Positions 48,564 to 57,251 of a stretch of 64,000 nucleotides of DNA are shown here, piece by piece. Within the stretch, counting starts at the first letter, position 1. Every line of letters begins with the position of its first letter. The translations under genes were made by a program, and so were the position numbers. The notes below the pieces were generated by a model. It ran no database searches. It saw nothing but the letters and a program-made list of their open reading frames with translations, and was not told the DNA's origin. Origin of the DNA: Bailinhaonella thermotolerans. GTDB taxonomy: Bacteria; Actinomycetota; Actinomycetes; Streptosporangiales; Streptosporangiaceae. The DNA lies in NCBI RefSeq assembly GCF_003594875.1, contig NZ_QZEY01000014.1, positions 1 through 64,000 of the forward strand. The letters are read 5' to 3'.

Positions 48564-50074
48564 CCGGTCGTCCCGGCCGCCACGACGCGCACCCGGTAGA
48601 GCCCGTCGGGCAGGTACGACAGGGGGTTGCGGCTCACCGACGCCACCCGCGCCGAACCCGGCGCCGCCCCCGCGCTCACCACGCGCGCCAGCGCCTCGTC
48701 CCGCGCGTCCGCCAGCTCGTGCTCCAGCTCGGCCCGCCCCGTGGCGTACACGATCCGCTCCACCTCCGCGCTCACCTGCGCCGCGGCCGCCCCGACCGCG
48801 CCCGCGAGCTCCGCACCCGCCGGCACCGTCCAGTCCGGCCCGAGCGCCGCCGCCACGTCCGGCCGCTCGCCCGCCCGGTCCGCCCCGCCCGCGTCCCCCG
48901 CCTTGCGGCAGGCGCCGCCGACCAGGAGCGAGGGCAGGCCCGGCGCGGCGCGGCGCAGCGCGGCCACCCCCTCGAGCAGTTCCTCCCGGCCCGCCGGCAG
49001 GACGGCGCGGCGCAGCATCGGCAGGGACATGTTCAGGGGGACACCGCCGGGGGAGAGGCCGGGCAGGTCCGCGCCGCCGCCGGGGCCCGGGCGGGGCCGC
49101 CCCGCCTCCACCACGCCGAGCCGCACCTCGCGCGGCGAGGCGTCCGCCACGATCGCCGAGTCCACCCCGGCCAGCCGTACGGCGCCCGCCAGCGCGGACC
49201 CCGCCGCCGAGGCGTGGGCGACCACCGGGTAGCGGCGGTAGTACTCGGCCCCGACCAGGCCGCCGGCGTTGCGGGCGAAGCAGAGCGGCGCGCCGATCCC
49301 GGCCCGCGCCAGCACGTCCCCGGCCTCGTCGGCCAGGCGCTCCGCGGCCGGGCGCAGCGCCGCGTTGAGCACCGCGCTGTTCTCGCGCTCCCGCAGCCCG
49401 GGGCGGCCGAACTCGTACGACAGGGTGATCCGCGCCCCCGGGACCTCGGCGGCGATCAGCGCGGCGGCCGCCAGCTCGTGCGCGGCGCTCGTCGGCGACC
49501 CCGCCGCCGTCACCGCGAACGAGGTCAGCCCCGCCCGCCCGGCCTCGGCCGCGAACGCCCGCACCGCGTCCCGGTCCAGCGGCGCCAGCGGGAACCCGGT
49601 CAGCGTGTGCCCGCCGCGCACCACGGCGGTACGGCTCGCGCCCCGCACCCGCTCCGGCCACCCGGCCAGCGGGCCCAGCGCGGCGTGCGCGGGCGCCCCG
49701 ATCCGCAGCACCCCCACCGGCTCCAGCTCGCCGGCGGGCAGGTCCGCGGTCACCACGACCGCCTCCGCGCCGCCGTACGGCCCGCCCGCGCCCGGCCCCG
49801 GCGCGGATGCTCGGACACCAGGCGAACCGGGGGAGCCGCGGGAGTCGCGGCGATCGGCGGAGCCGCGCGGCCCGGGACCGCCGCCGAGACCGGGGGCGTC
49901 GCCGAGATGGAGGGAGTCGCGCAGGGCGGGGGATTCGCGCAGGGCGGTCAGGGCGCGGCGGAGCGAGACGGCGACGCCGCCGCGCGCCGGGACCGAGACC
50001 CCCACGACCAGGGCGCCGTCGCGGAGGGCCGCGACCTTGGTCGCGACCCGCCCCGCGTCGACGCCCAGCCTCAC
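48560..50074 (-). CDS. Divergent hydantoinase/oxoprolinase A-like protein
   Basis: A 504-residue protein with hydantoinase A-like features: an N-terminal phosphate-loop-like VDAGRVATKVAAL, an adjacent domain with AVVVTADLP, PVGVLRIGAPAHAAL, TVVRGGHTL-like GGH and PLDRDAVRAFA, and a later AEYYRRYPVVAHASAAGSALAG and IVADASPREVRLGVVE segment. It is shorter than the 679-residue HyuA encoded nearby and its second nucleotide motif is degenerate (VADASP instead of DxGGT). No HyuB partner is in its own operon. GTG start overlaps the MFS stop (GTGA). Confidence 0.75.
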   Translation of the reverse strand: MRLGVDAGRVATKVAALRDGALVVGVSVPARGGVAVSLRRALTALRESPALRDSLHLGDAPGLGGGPGPRGSADRRDSRGSPGSPGVRASAPGPGAGGPYGGAEAVVVTADLPAGELEPVGVLRIGAPAHAALGPLAGWPERVRGASRTAVVRGGHTLTGFPLAPLDRDAVRAFAAEAGRAGLTSFAVTAAGSPTSAAHELAAAALIAAEVPGARITLSYEFGRPGLRERENSAVLNAALRPAAERLADEAGDVLARAGIGAPLCFARNAGGLVGAEYYRRYPVVAHASAAGSALAGAVRLAGVDSAIVADASPREVRLGVVEAGRPRPGPGGGADLPGLSPGGVPLNMSLPMLRRAVLPAGREELLEGVAALRRAAPGLPSLLVGGACRKAGDAGGADRAGERPDVAAALGPDWTVPAGAELAGAVGAAAAQVSAEVERIVYATGRAELEHELADARDEALARVVSAGAAPGSARVASVSRNPLSYLPDGLYRVRVVAAGTTG

Positions 50075-51426
50075 TCCAGGTCCGCGCCTTCGGTCTCCGG
50101 CAGCGGCAGCGCCAGCAGCACGGTCACCACGAGGAACGCGTTGATGAAGACCATCGTGGTGGCGAACCCGGACGCGCCCTCCAGCAGCCGGCCCACGGCG
50201 TAGGGGGCGAGGCTGGTGGCCAGGAGCTGCGCGGTCGTCGCCCAGGAGTACCCGGTGCCGCGCAGCGCGGTCGGGTAGAACTCGCCGTTCCAGGTGTTCC
50301 ACACGCCCCAGGCGCCCAGGCTGAAGAACGCCAGCACGAAGTTGCCGATGTACAGGTCGGCCAGGCTGTCGGCCGCGGCGAAGTAGAACCCGCCGAGCGC
50401 CGCCGCGACCACGTACGCCAGGAAGACCTTCTTGCGGCCGAAGCGCCCGGTCAGGATCGACGCGCTCACGTACCCGGGGATCATGAAGAGCGCGCTCAGC
50501 GCGACGAAGCCCAGGCTGCCCGGCGTGCTCAGCCCCTTCTCCTGCAGGAGCGTCGGCAGCCACGTCTGCAGCCCCCAGTAGCCCCAGTTGAAGGCGAAGT
50601 TCACCAGCAGCATCACCACGGTGATCTTCTTGAGGCGGCCGCGCAGCAGCCCCAGCGGGCTCCCGGCCCGCTCGCTCGCGACGGTCAGCTCCACGTCGTC
50701 GGCGACGTCCCGCGCGCCCAGGTACCGCAGCACCTCGCGCGCCTCGGCCTGCCGCCCGCGCTGCGCCAGCCAGTACGGCGACTCCGGCACCCAGGCGCGC
50801 ACGGCCAGCGCCCACAGGCCCGCCGCCGCGCTCGCGATCACCACGACGCGCCAGCCCATCGAGCCGAACGCCAGGGTCGCGCCGATCGCGGCGAGCATGC
50901 CGATCGGCCACCCGATCGACAGGTAGACGGCGGCCCGGCCGCGCCAGCGCACCGGCAGCGTCTCCAGGAAGTACGGGAACGTGATCGTGTAGACGCCCGC
51001 GAGGGCCAGCCCCGACAGCACGCGCAGCGCGAACAGCGTCTCGTAGTTGGGCGCGAACGCGGTGGCCAGGGCGATGACGCCGTACGCCACCAGGCTCCAC
51101 AGGCAGGTGGGACGGCGGCCGATCCGGTCGGCGACCGGGCCCCAGACGAGGGCTCCGGGGATCATGCCGATGGCGACGGCCGACAGCAGCCAGCCGACGG
51201 CGCCCTCGTCGGCGCCGAGCGCCGTCCCGAGGTCGCCCGCGACGTAGACGAGGGCGAGCTGCTCCCAGGACTCGATGACGAAGGCGATGAACAGCGCGAG
51301 CGCGATGAGCGCGTGGCGCCGGGTGAACGGCATGCGCTCGAACGCGGCGCCGACGGGCATGCTCCGCGCGTAGCCGGGGGAGCGGGGGACTCCGGGGGAT
51401 GAGGCGGTGGGGGAAGCGGTGGTCAT
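50071..51426 (-). CDS. MFS transporter
   Basis: A 451-residue major facilitator with twelve hydrophobic helices. The loop 2-3 signature GPVADRIGRRP and the equivalent GRFGRKK in the second half are present, as is PESPYWLAQRGR after helix 6, a feature of the sugar/organic-acid porter branch. As first gene of the operon with HyuA-like, DUF917 and PucR genes, it probably imports their substrate. The ATG at 51426 has GGAGG in the leader; an upstream ATG at 51576 would add an unlikely 50-residue tail. Confidence 0.88.
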   Translation of the reverse strand: MTTASPTASSPGVPRSPGYARSMPVGAAFERMPFTRRHALIALALFIAFVIESWEQLALVYVAGDLGTALGADEGAVGWLLSAVAIGMIPGALVWGPVADRIGRRPTCLWSLVAYGVIALATAFAPNYETLFALRVLSGLALAGVYTITFPYFLETLPVRWRGRAAVYLSIGWPIGMLAAIGATLAFGSMGWRVVVIASAAAGLWALAVRAWVPESPYWLAQRGRQAEAREVLRYLGARDVADDVELTVASERAGSPLGLLRGRLKKITVVMLLVNFAFNWGYWGLQTWLPTLLQEKGLSTPGSLGFVALSALFMIPGYVSASILTGRFGRKKVFLAYVVAAALGGFYFAAADSLADLYIGNFVLAFFSLGAWGVWNTWNGEFYPTALRGTGYSWATTAQLLATSLAPYAVGRLLEGASGFATTMVFINAFLVVTVLLALPLPETEGADLE

Positions 51427-51861
51427 GGCCGGCCCTCCAAGGTTCGCGGCGGCCCAGTTCGAAGGTTCGCCGGACGATAGGGCGGCCGCACCGCCGGGAG
51501 ACTGTGCCGGACGCACAGCCGGAGCGCCGCGCACCGTGCGCGACGCACCCCTCGGGCCGTTCCCGGCCGTGGCCAACTCCCCACCCCAAGCAGGCTATCT
51601 GAGCGTTCTCGCAGCTCAGACGGCCTGCCCAGATCGTCGCGGGCGCATGCCGTACGGCGGGGCGGGCGCGGGGCGCGGGCGCGAGCCGTACGGCGGGCGG
51701 GACAGGGGGTGTGACAGGAGGGGTGCAAGTGGCATAAGCCACAGTCCGCACAAATCGGTATCAATTCCGACCAGATGGTATAGATCCGCTTGACGCCCGC
51801 TTTGCCTGGCCAAAAGGATCTCCCAGCACGGGTCCGTCAGGAGACCCGCTGAGGAGGATTG
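51427..51861. promoter_or_regulatory. Divergent control region, MFS operon and S8 protease
   Basis: 435 bp without a supported gene. Two GCCGTACGGC words lie at 51649 and 51685. Rightward signals: TATAGA (51779-51784) as a possible -10, and GAGGAGG (51851-51857) before the protease. An inverted repeat GTGGC-ATAA-GCCAC sits near 51730-51743. The 51720-51830 part is visibly richer in A+T than its surroundings, as expected of a promoter. No operator family recognised. Confidence 0.45.
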
Positions 51862-53631
51862 ATGGTTCGCAGACGCAAGCTTCTGGCCGGCGCCGCAGCC
51901 ACCGTCGCGCTGGCGGGTACTCTCGCCGGGCTTGCGACGAGTGGGGCGAGCGCGGCGGTGACCGCCGCTTCGGCCAAGGCCGCGGCGGGTAGCGCCCCGG
52001 GTGAGTTCCTTGTGGTGTTCAAGCAGGGGCAGCGCGAGGCCGCCCTCGGCGCGATCAAGGGGAACGGCGGCGTCGTCGTCAAGGAGGACGCCAAGCTGGG
52101 CTACGCCCTCGTCCGCGCCTTCGGCGCCAACTTCGCCGAGGGCGTCTCCGAGAGCCGCTCCGCCATCGTCGGCGTGGCCCGCAACCAGCCCATCGGCCAC
52201 GTCCCCAAGGGCCAGGGCATCCCGCAGCCCCGTGACGTCAAGGGCGAGGACGACAAGGTCAACGCCAAGCGCGGCACCCGCGTGACCGGCGCCACCCCCA
52301 CCGCCGCCACCGCCCCCAAGGCGAAGAAGGGCGAGGAGCCGCTCGCCGGCCTCCAGTGGGACATGAAGATGATCGGCGCCACCGCGACCGGCTCCCACGC
52401 CAAGGAGCGCGGCAGCAAGAAGGTGCTCGTCGGCGTCATCGACACCGGCATCGACGGCAAGCACCCCGACATCGCGCCGAACTTCAACCGCGAGCTCTCC
52501 CGCAACTTCACCGTCGACATCCCCCACGACGCCAACGGCGCCGAGATCGACGGCAAGTGTGAGTACGCCAACTGCGTCGACCCCGCCGACGTCGACCACG
52601 ACGGCCACGGCACCCACGTCGCGAGCACCATCGGCTCCCCGATCAACGGCCTCGGCATGGCCGGCATCGCGCCGAACGTCAGCCTCGTCAACCTGCGCGC
52701 CGGCCAGGACTCGGGCTACTTCTTCCTCAAGCCCACCCTCGACGCCCTCACCTACGCGGGCGACAAGGGCATCGACGTCGTCAACATGAGCTTCTACGTC
52801 GACCCCTGGCTCTACAACTGCGCCGGCAACGCGGCCGACTCCCCGGCGGAGTCCTCCGAGCAGCGCGCGATCATCGAGGCCACCCAGCGCGCCGTCAACT
52901 ACGCGCGCGCCCGCGGCGTCACCCTGATCTCCGCCCTCGGCAACGACGCCACCGACCTGGGCAACCCCAAGGTCGACGAGTCCAGCCCCGGCTTCCCCAA
53001 GGGCGCCGAGAAGACCCGCAAGGTCGACAACACCTGCGTCGACGTCCCCACCGAGCTCCAGGGCGTCATCTCGGTCTCGTCCGTCGGCCAGTCCAAGCGC
53101 AAGGCGTACTACTCGAACTACGGCATCGAGCAGACCGACCTGGCCGCGCCCGGCGGTGACACCTACGACAACAAGACCAAGCAGCGCGACGTGCGCGGCG
53201 CCATCCTCGCCGCCGCCCCGGCCAACGTGCTCTGGCGCGACGGCCTGCTCAACAAGAACGGCACGCCCAAGAAGGACTCCGGCGTGATCCGCGACTGCAA
53301 GCCGGGCAAGGGCTGCGCGTACTACCAGTACCTCCAGGGCACCTCCATGGCCGCCCCGCACGCCACCGGCGTCGCCGCGCTGATCATCAGCCGCTTCGGC
53401 AACGGGAAGCTCAGCCCCTCCATCACCGAGGCGCGCCTGTACTCCACCGCGACCGACACCGCGTGCCCGTCGCCGCGCACCTACACCTACACCCGCTACC
53501 CGGTCGACCCGGAGACGGGCAAGCCGACCAAGGTCACCGACAGCCACACCTGCGTCGGCACCAAGGTCAAGAACGGCTTCTACGGCCGCGGCATCGTCAA
53601 CGCCCTCGCCGCCGCCACCGCCAAGCGCTGA
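51862..53631 (+). CDS. Secreted S8 (subtilisin-like) serine protease
   Basis: A 589-residue exported protease. A twin-arginine/Sec-like signal (MVRRRKLLAG, hydrophobic core, ASA) is followed by an inhibitor_I9-like propeptide (GEFLVVFKQGQREAAL...) and the catalytic domain. The triad is Asp194 (GVIDTGIDGKHPD), His249 (GHGTHVAS) and Ser495 (GTSMAAPHATG), with the oxyanion region SALGND. Several cysteines in the catalytic domain suggest disulfides. ATG at 51862 with GAGGAGG upstream; TTG at 51859 is too close to it. Confidence 0.95.
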   Translation: MVRRRKLLAGAAATVALAGTLAGLATSGASAAVTAASAKAAAGSAPGEFLVVFKQGQREAALGAIKGNGGVVVKEDAKLGYALVRAFGANFAEGVSESRSAIVGVARNQPIGHVPKGQGIPQPRDVKGEDDKVNAKRGTRVTGATPTAATAPKAKKGEEPLAGLQWDMKMIGATATGSHAKERGSKKVLVGVIDTGIDGKHPDIAPNFNRELSRNFTVDIPHDANGAEIDGKCEYANCVDPADVDHDGHGTHVASTIGSPINGLGMAGIAPNVSLVNLRAGQDSGYFFLKPTLDALTYAGDKGIDVVNMSFYVDPWLYNCAGNAADSPAESSEQRAIIEATQRAVNYARARGVTLISALGNDATDLGNPKVDESSPGFPKGAEKTRKVDNTCVDVPTELQGVISVSSVGQSKRKAYYSNYGIEQTDLAAPGGDTYDNKTKQRDVRGAILAAAPANVLWRDGLLNKNGTPKKDSGVIRDCKPGKGCAYYQYLQGTSMAAPHATGVAALIISRFGNGKLSPSITEARLYSTATDTACPSPRTYTYTRYPVDPETGKPTKVTDSHTCVGTKVKNGFYGRGIVNALAAATAKR

Positions 53632-53672
53632 CGGCCGGGTGAACCCACCCGCCTGAGAGGCGAGACCACCCA

Positions 53673-53711
53673 GTACGGCTCGCGCCGGGCCCGGCCCGGC
53701 GCGAGCCGTAC
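53673..53711 (+). terminator. Terminator after the S8 protease
   Basis: Perfect 18-bp inverted repeat (53673-53690 against 53694-53711) with a 3-nt loop. The stem begins with GTACGGC and ends with GCCGTAC. Confidence 0.82.
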
Positions 53712-53779
53712 CGCCGTCTCCGGGCCGCCCGGCGGGAGCCGTAGCGCCGTATCGGGGACGGCCGGATTATCGTGGGGTC

Positions 53780-54172
53780 ATGGGCTACCGGCTGCTCGCC
53801 GACGGCGCCATGGTCGTCCACTTCGCCTTCCTCGCCTACGTCGTGCTCGGCGGATACCTCGCCTGGAGGTGGCCCCGCACGATCTGGCTCCACCTCGCCT
53901 GCGCCGCCTGGGGCCTCGCGAGCGTCACGCTCCGGCTCGAATGCCCCCTCACCCACGCCGAGCACTGGGCCCGCGTCCGGGCCGGGGAGCGAGGGCTGCC
54001 GCCCAGCGGGTTCATCGACCACTACATCGAGGGCGTGATCTACCCCCAGGCGTACGCCGGGGCGCTCCAGGCCCTCGCCGCCCTCGCCGTCGCCGTCTCC
54101 TGGGGCGTCCTCGCCGCGCGTCTGATTCGTACAAGACGGGCCGGGAAGTCCGCTCCTAGGGTGAACCCATGA
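53780..54172 (+). CDS. DUF2784 membrane protein
   Basis: A 130-residue membrane protein with three hydrophobic helices and the DUF2784 pattern: LLADGAMVVHFAFLAYVVLGG, a WP...IWLHL segment, the LECPLTHAEHWAR motif and GFIDHYIEGVIYP. Function unknown. There is no Shine-Dalgarno; TATCGT (53768-53773) ends 6 nt before the ATG, suggesting a leaderless mRNA. The stop overlaps the VOC gene start. Confidence 0.86.
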   Translation: MGYRLLADGAMVVHFAFLAYVVLGGYLAWRWPRTIWLHLACAAWGLASVTLRLECPLTHAEHWARVRAGERGLPPSGFIDHYIEGVIYPQAYAGALQALAALAVAVSWGVLAARLIRTRRAGKSAPRVNP

Positions 54173-54564
54173 ACGTGCGACTCAAAGTGGTCGAGCTGGT
54201 GGTCCAGGACATGGGCCGCTCGCTCGCCTTCTACCGCCTCCTCGGCCTCGACGTCCCCGCCGCCGCCGACGGCGAGCCCCACGTGGAGCACGAGCTCCCC
54301 GGCGGCCTCAAGATCGCCTGGGACACCGTGGAGACCATCGAGTCCTTCCACCCGGGCTTCACCTTCCACCCCGGCGCGGGCAACATGGCCCTGGCCTTCG
54401 AGGCGGACTCCCCGGAGGAGGTGGACAAGGTCTACGCCGAGCTCACCGCCGCCGGATACGAGGGCGAGATGGAGCCCTTCGACGCCTTCTGGGGCCAGCG
54501 CTACGCCGTGGTCCACGACCCGGACGGCAACGGCGTCGACATCTTCGCCCCCCTGCCCCGCTAG
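54169..54564 (+). CDS. VOC (glyoxalase/bleomycin resistance) family protein
   Basis: A 131-residue vicinal-oxygen-chelate protein with two beta-alpha-beta-beta-beta modules: RLKVVELVVQDMGRSLAFYR at the N-terminus and the C-terminal YAVVHDPDGNGVDIFAPL. Substrate unknown. The start overlaps DUF2784 (ATGA), but a TAGGGT hexamer (54157-54162) also lies exactly 6 nt before the ATG, so it may additionally be transcribed as a leaderless mRNA. Confidence 0.88.
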   Translation: MNVRLKVVELVVQDMGRSLAFYRLLGLDVPAAADGEPHVEHELPGGLKIAWDTVETIESFHPGFTFHPGAGNMALAFEADSPEEVDKVYAELTAAGYEGEMEPFDAFWGQRYAVVHDPDGNGVDIFAPLPR

Positions 54565-54581
54565 CACACGCCGTCCACACC

Positions 54582-54622
54582 GCGATCTCGCGATCCCCGC
54601 GCGCCGGGGATCGCGAGATCGC
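54582..54622. terminator. Bidirectional terminator between VOC and AraC genes
   Basis: Perfect 18-bp inverted repeat (54582-54599 against 54605-54622) with a 5-nt loop CGCGC, between convergent genes. Confidence 0.87.
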
Positions 54623-54631
54623 CGGCGGGCC

Positions 54632-55330
54632 TCAGAGCAGCGCCGTGAGGGGCACCCCCGCCAGGCGGCGCACGTCCCGGGCCAGATGCGCCTGGTCGGC
54701 GTACCCGCTCAGGTACGCCACCTCCGCCAGGTCCACCCCCCGCCGGGCCAGCCGCAGCGCCCGCTGGAACCGGATCACCCGCTGGAGCACCTTCGGGCCG
54801 TACCCGAAGGCCGAAAGGCTCCGCCGGTGCAACTGCCGCTCGCTCAGCCCCAGATCCCGCGCCACCTCCGCCACCCGGCCGCCGGACCGCAGGGCCTCCG
54901 CCACCGCGGCCGCCGCCGGATCCGCCCGCGAGGCCGCCAGGCGCCGCCGTACCTCGTCCTCCAGGACGCCCAGCCGGGCGTCCCCGCCAGGACCCCGCGC
55001 GGCCTCCTCCAGGCGCTCCACCGCCGCGCCGCCCCACAGCTCCCGCAGCGGCACCCGCGAATCCCGCAGCGCGTCGGCCGGGACCCCGAACAGGTCCCCC
55101 GCCGCGCCCGGCCGGAACCGCACCGCCGCGAACCGCTCACCCGCCCGCACCCGCGCCAGCACCGGCCCGGTGTCCGGGCCCGCCACGTGCAATCCGTCGC
55201 CGTCCCAGATGATGTCCATGGACCCGTCCGGCAGCACCCGGGCCGTCCGCTCCTCCGCGATCTCCTGCGTCCACAGCGCGGCCACCCGGCCGGCGAGGTC
55301 AGGACCGGGAGGAAGCTCCTGATAAGACAT
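54632..55330 (-). CDS. AraC family transcriptional regulator
   Basis: A 232-residue regulator. The N-terminal half looks like the DUF6597-type domain of short actinobacterial AraC proteins (LWTQE, RVLPDGSMDIIWDG, VRFRPGAAGDLFG). The C-terminal half has the AraC DNA-binding pair of helix-turn-helix units (VAEVARDLGLSERQLHRR and LAEVAYLSGYADQAHLARD). The ATG at 55330 fits family starts (SYQELPPGPDL). Divergent from pyk across 66 bp; ligand and targets unknown. Confidence 0.87.
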   Translation of the reverse strand: MSYQELPPGPDLAGRVAALWTQEIAEERTARVLPDGSMDIIWDGDGLHVAGPDTGPVLARVRAGERFAAVRFRPGAAGDLFGVPADALRDSRVPLRELWGGAAVERLEEAARGPGGDARLGVLEDEVRRRLAASRADPAAAAVAEALRSGGRVAEVARDLGLSERQLHRRSLSAFGYGPKVLQRVIRFQRALRLARRGVDLAEVAYLSGYADQAHLARDVRRLAGVPLTALL

Positions 55331-55396
55331 CTCTCGTGCGCACCTTCTTGTGCCTCCAGTCACATGGCAGTGGTCTGGACCAATTAGGGTAGGGGG

Positions 55397-56827
55397 GTGA
55401 GTCGTCGAGCCAAGATCGTCTGTACCCTCGGTCCCGCGACATCCTCTCCCGAGCGTATCCGCGAGCTCATCGCCGCCGGAATGGACGTCGCCCGCCTGAA
55501 CATGAGCCACGGTACCCACGAGCAGCACCGCGAGGTGTACGAGCGGGTACGGCAGGCCGCCGCCGAGAGCGGCCGCGCCGTCGGGATCCTCGTGGACCTC
55601 CAGGGTCCCAAGATCCGCCTGGGCCGGTTCGCCGAAGGGCCCGTACGCCTCACCTTCGGCGACTCCTTCACGGTCACCACCGAGGACGTCCCCGGCAACC
55701 GCGAGATCGTCTCCACGGGCTACCAGGGCCTGCCCGGCGACGTCTCCGAGGGCGACAAGATCCTCGTGGACGACGGCCGGGTCGTCCTGGAGGTCACCCG
55801 GGTGGACGGCCCCCGCGTCGAGACCCGTGTCCTCGTCGGCGGCATGGTCTCCGACAACAAGGGCCTCAACCTCCCCGGCGTCGCCGTCTCCGTCCCCGCG
55901 ATGACGGAGAAGGACGAGGAGGACCTCCGCTGGGGCCTGCGCATCGGCGCCGACATGGTCGCCCTGTCCTTCGTGCGCTCCCCGGCCGACGCCGCCATCG
56001 TCCGCGAGGTCATGGACGACGAGGGCATCCGCGTCCCGCTGCTCGCCAAGATCGAGAAGCCCCAGGCCGTCGAGGCCCTGCCCCAGGTCGTCGAGGCCTT
56101 CGACGGCATCATGGTCGCCCGCGGCGACCTCGGCGTCGAGCTGCCCCTGGAGCAGGTCCCCATCGTCCAGAAGCGCGCCATCGAGCTCTGCCGCGAGAAG
56201 GCCCGGCCGGTCATCGTCGCCACCCAGATGCTCGAATCCATGATCAGCAGCCCGCGCCCCACCCGGGCCGAGGCGAGCGACGTGGCCAACGCCGTGATCG
56301 ACGGCGCCGACGCGGTCATGCTCTCCGGTGAGACCTCGGTGGGCTCCTATCCCATCGAGGCCGTCTCCACCATGGCCCGCATCGTGGTGGCCGCCGAGGA
56401 GTCCTCCCTGGAGGCCACCCACAGCCTGGAGCGCCGCCCGGAGACCACCGGCGGGGCCATCGCCCGCGCCGCCGCCGAGGTCGGCGCCATCGTCGGCGCC
56501 AAGGCCCTGGTCGCCTTCACCATGTCCGGCGAGACCGCCCGCCGCCTGGCCCGCTACCGCTCCTCGATCCCCCTGCTCGCCTTCACCTCGGTGGCGGCCG
56601 TGCGGGGCCAGCTCTCGCTGACCTGGGGCGTGGAGACCTTCGAGGTCCCCTTCGCCCACCACACCGACGAGATGGTCCACCAGGTCGAGGCGTCCCTCCT
56701 CTCCCACGGCCGCGGCGAGAAGGGCGACAAGGTCGTGATCGTCGCCGGCAGCCCGCCCGGCACCCCGGGCAGCACCAACGCCCTCCGGGTCCACACCCTC
56801 GGCAACGCCGTCTCCCACCCCCGCTGA
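55397..56827 (+). CDS. pyk: Pyruvate kinase
   Basis: Converts phosphoenolpyruvate and ADP to pyruvate and ATP (476 residues). Motifs: RRAKIVCTLGPATSS at the N-terminus, MDVARLNMSHG, the active-site region AKIEKPQAVE and MVARGDLGVELPLE, and the ATQMLESM and SGETSVGSYP segments. GTG start; the only nearby purine run (AGGGGG) touches the start codon, while TAGGGT (55385-55390) ends 6 nt before it, so the transcript is probably leaderless. Confidence 0.96.
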   Translation: MSRRAKIVCTLGPATSSPERIRELIAAGMDVARLNMSHGTHEQHREVYERVRQAAAESGRAVGILVDLQGPKIRLGRFAEGPVRLTFGDSFTVTTEDVPGNREIVSTGYQGLPGDVSEGDKILVDDGRVVLEVTRVDGPRVETRVLVGGMVSDNKGLNLPGVAVSVPAMTEKDEEDLRWGLRIGADMVALSFVRSPADAAIVREVMDDEGIRVPLLAKIEKPQAVEALPQVVEAFDGIMVARGDLGVELPLEQVPIVQKRAIELCREKARPVIVATQMLESMISSPRPTRAEASDVANAVIDGADAVMLSGETSVGSYPIEAVSTMARIVVAAEESSLEATHSLERRPETTGGAIARAAAEVGAIVGAKALVAFTMSGETARRLARYRSSIPLLAFTSVAAVRGQLSLTWGVETFEVPFAHHTDEMVHQVEASLLSHGRGEKGDKVVIVAGSPPGTPGSTNALRVHTLGNAVSHPR

Positions 56828-56837
56828 CCCCGTTCAG

Positions 56838-56869
56838 GGCCCGGCTTCCCCACCCGGCGGAGCCGGGCC
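56838..56869 (+). terminator. Terminator after pyk
   Basis: 9-bp perfect stem GGCCCGGCT/AGCCGGGCC (56838-56846, 56861-56869), 14-nt loop, followed by TT. Confidence 0.6.
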
Positions 56870-56893
56870 TTCGGCGTACGGCGGCGCGCTCGA

Positions 56894-57163
56894 TCAGTGC
56901 TTCGGCCCGGCGAACTCGTCGAGCGGCGCGACGGCCTCCCGCTCGGCCACTGAGTCCGTCGCCGGTTCGGCGTGCTTCCATTCGACGCCGGGACGATCCA
57001 GGGCCTCGGTGAAAAGGCCGGGGATGTCCTGGGGGACGTTGACGGAGAGGTGGCGAGGGTACTCGCACCGGTGATCCTCGCCAGGCGGGGCCGGTGCTCG
57101 GAGTGGCTCTTCACTCCCGTACGGCCGGGGGCGTCGCACGCGGCCGGGCTTGGACGAGGGCAT
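56894..57163 (-). CDS. Small hypothetical protein, possibly a 5'-truncated remnant
   Basis: An 89-residue frame on the minus strand between pyk and the tRNA-like gene. From the ATG at 57163 it is basic then mixed, with HRCEYPRHLSVNVPQDIPGL and ALDRPGVEWKHAEP. The frame stays open upstream with protein-like sequence (LLAGLIERACQAFRAV) but no start codon, so the real gene may have lost its 5' end. No family recognised. Low confidence that it is expressed. Confidence 0.38.
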   Translation of the reverse strand: MPSSKPGRVRRPRPYGSEEPLRAPAPPGEDHRCEYPRHLSVNVPQDIPGLFTEALDRPGVEWKHAEPATDSVAEREAVAPLDEFAGPKH

Positions 57164-57251
57164 GACCGCGCGGAACGCCTGACAGGCGCGTTCGATCAGG
57201 CCGGCCAGGAGTCGCCGCGACAGACGCGGGCGAACCGGAAAGTGTGAAGTG

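Noticed and set aside
47463-49661. A 732-codon minus-strand frame as one large protein
   Set aside because: Its first ~365 codons are a shadow of the HyuA-like gene; only the part from the ATG at 48563 shows DUF917 sequence.
54632-56818. A 728-codon minus-strand frame extending the AraC regulator across pyk
   Set aside because: The N-terminal part is antisense to pyk and low in complexity; AraC-family sequence begins at the ATG at 55330.
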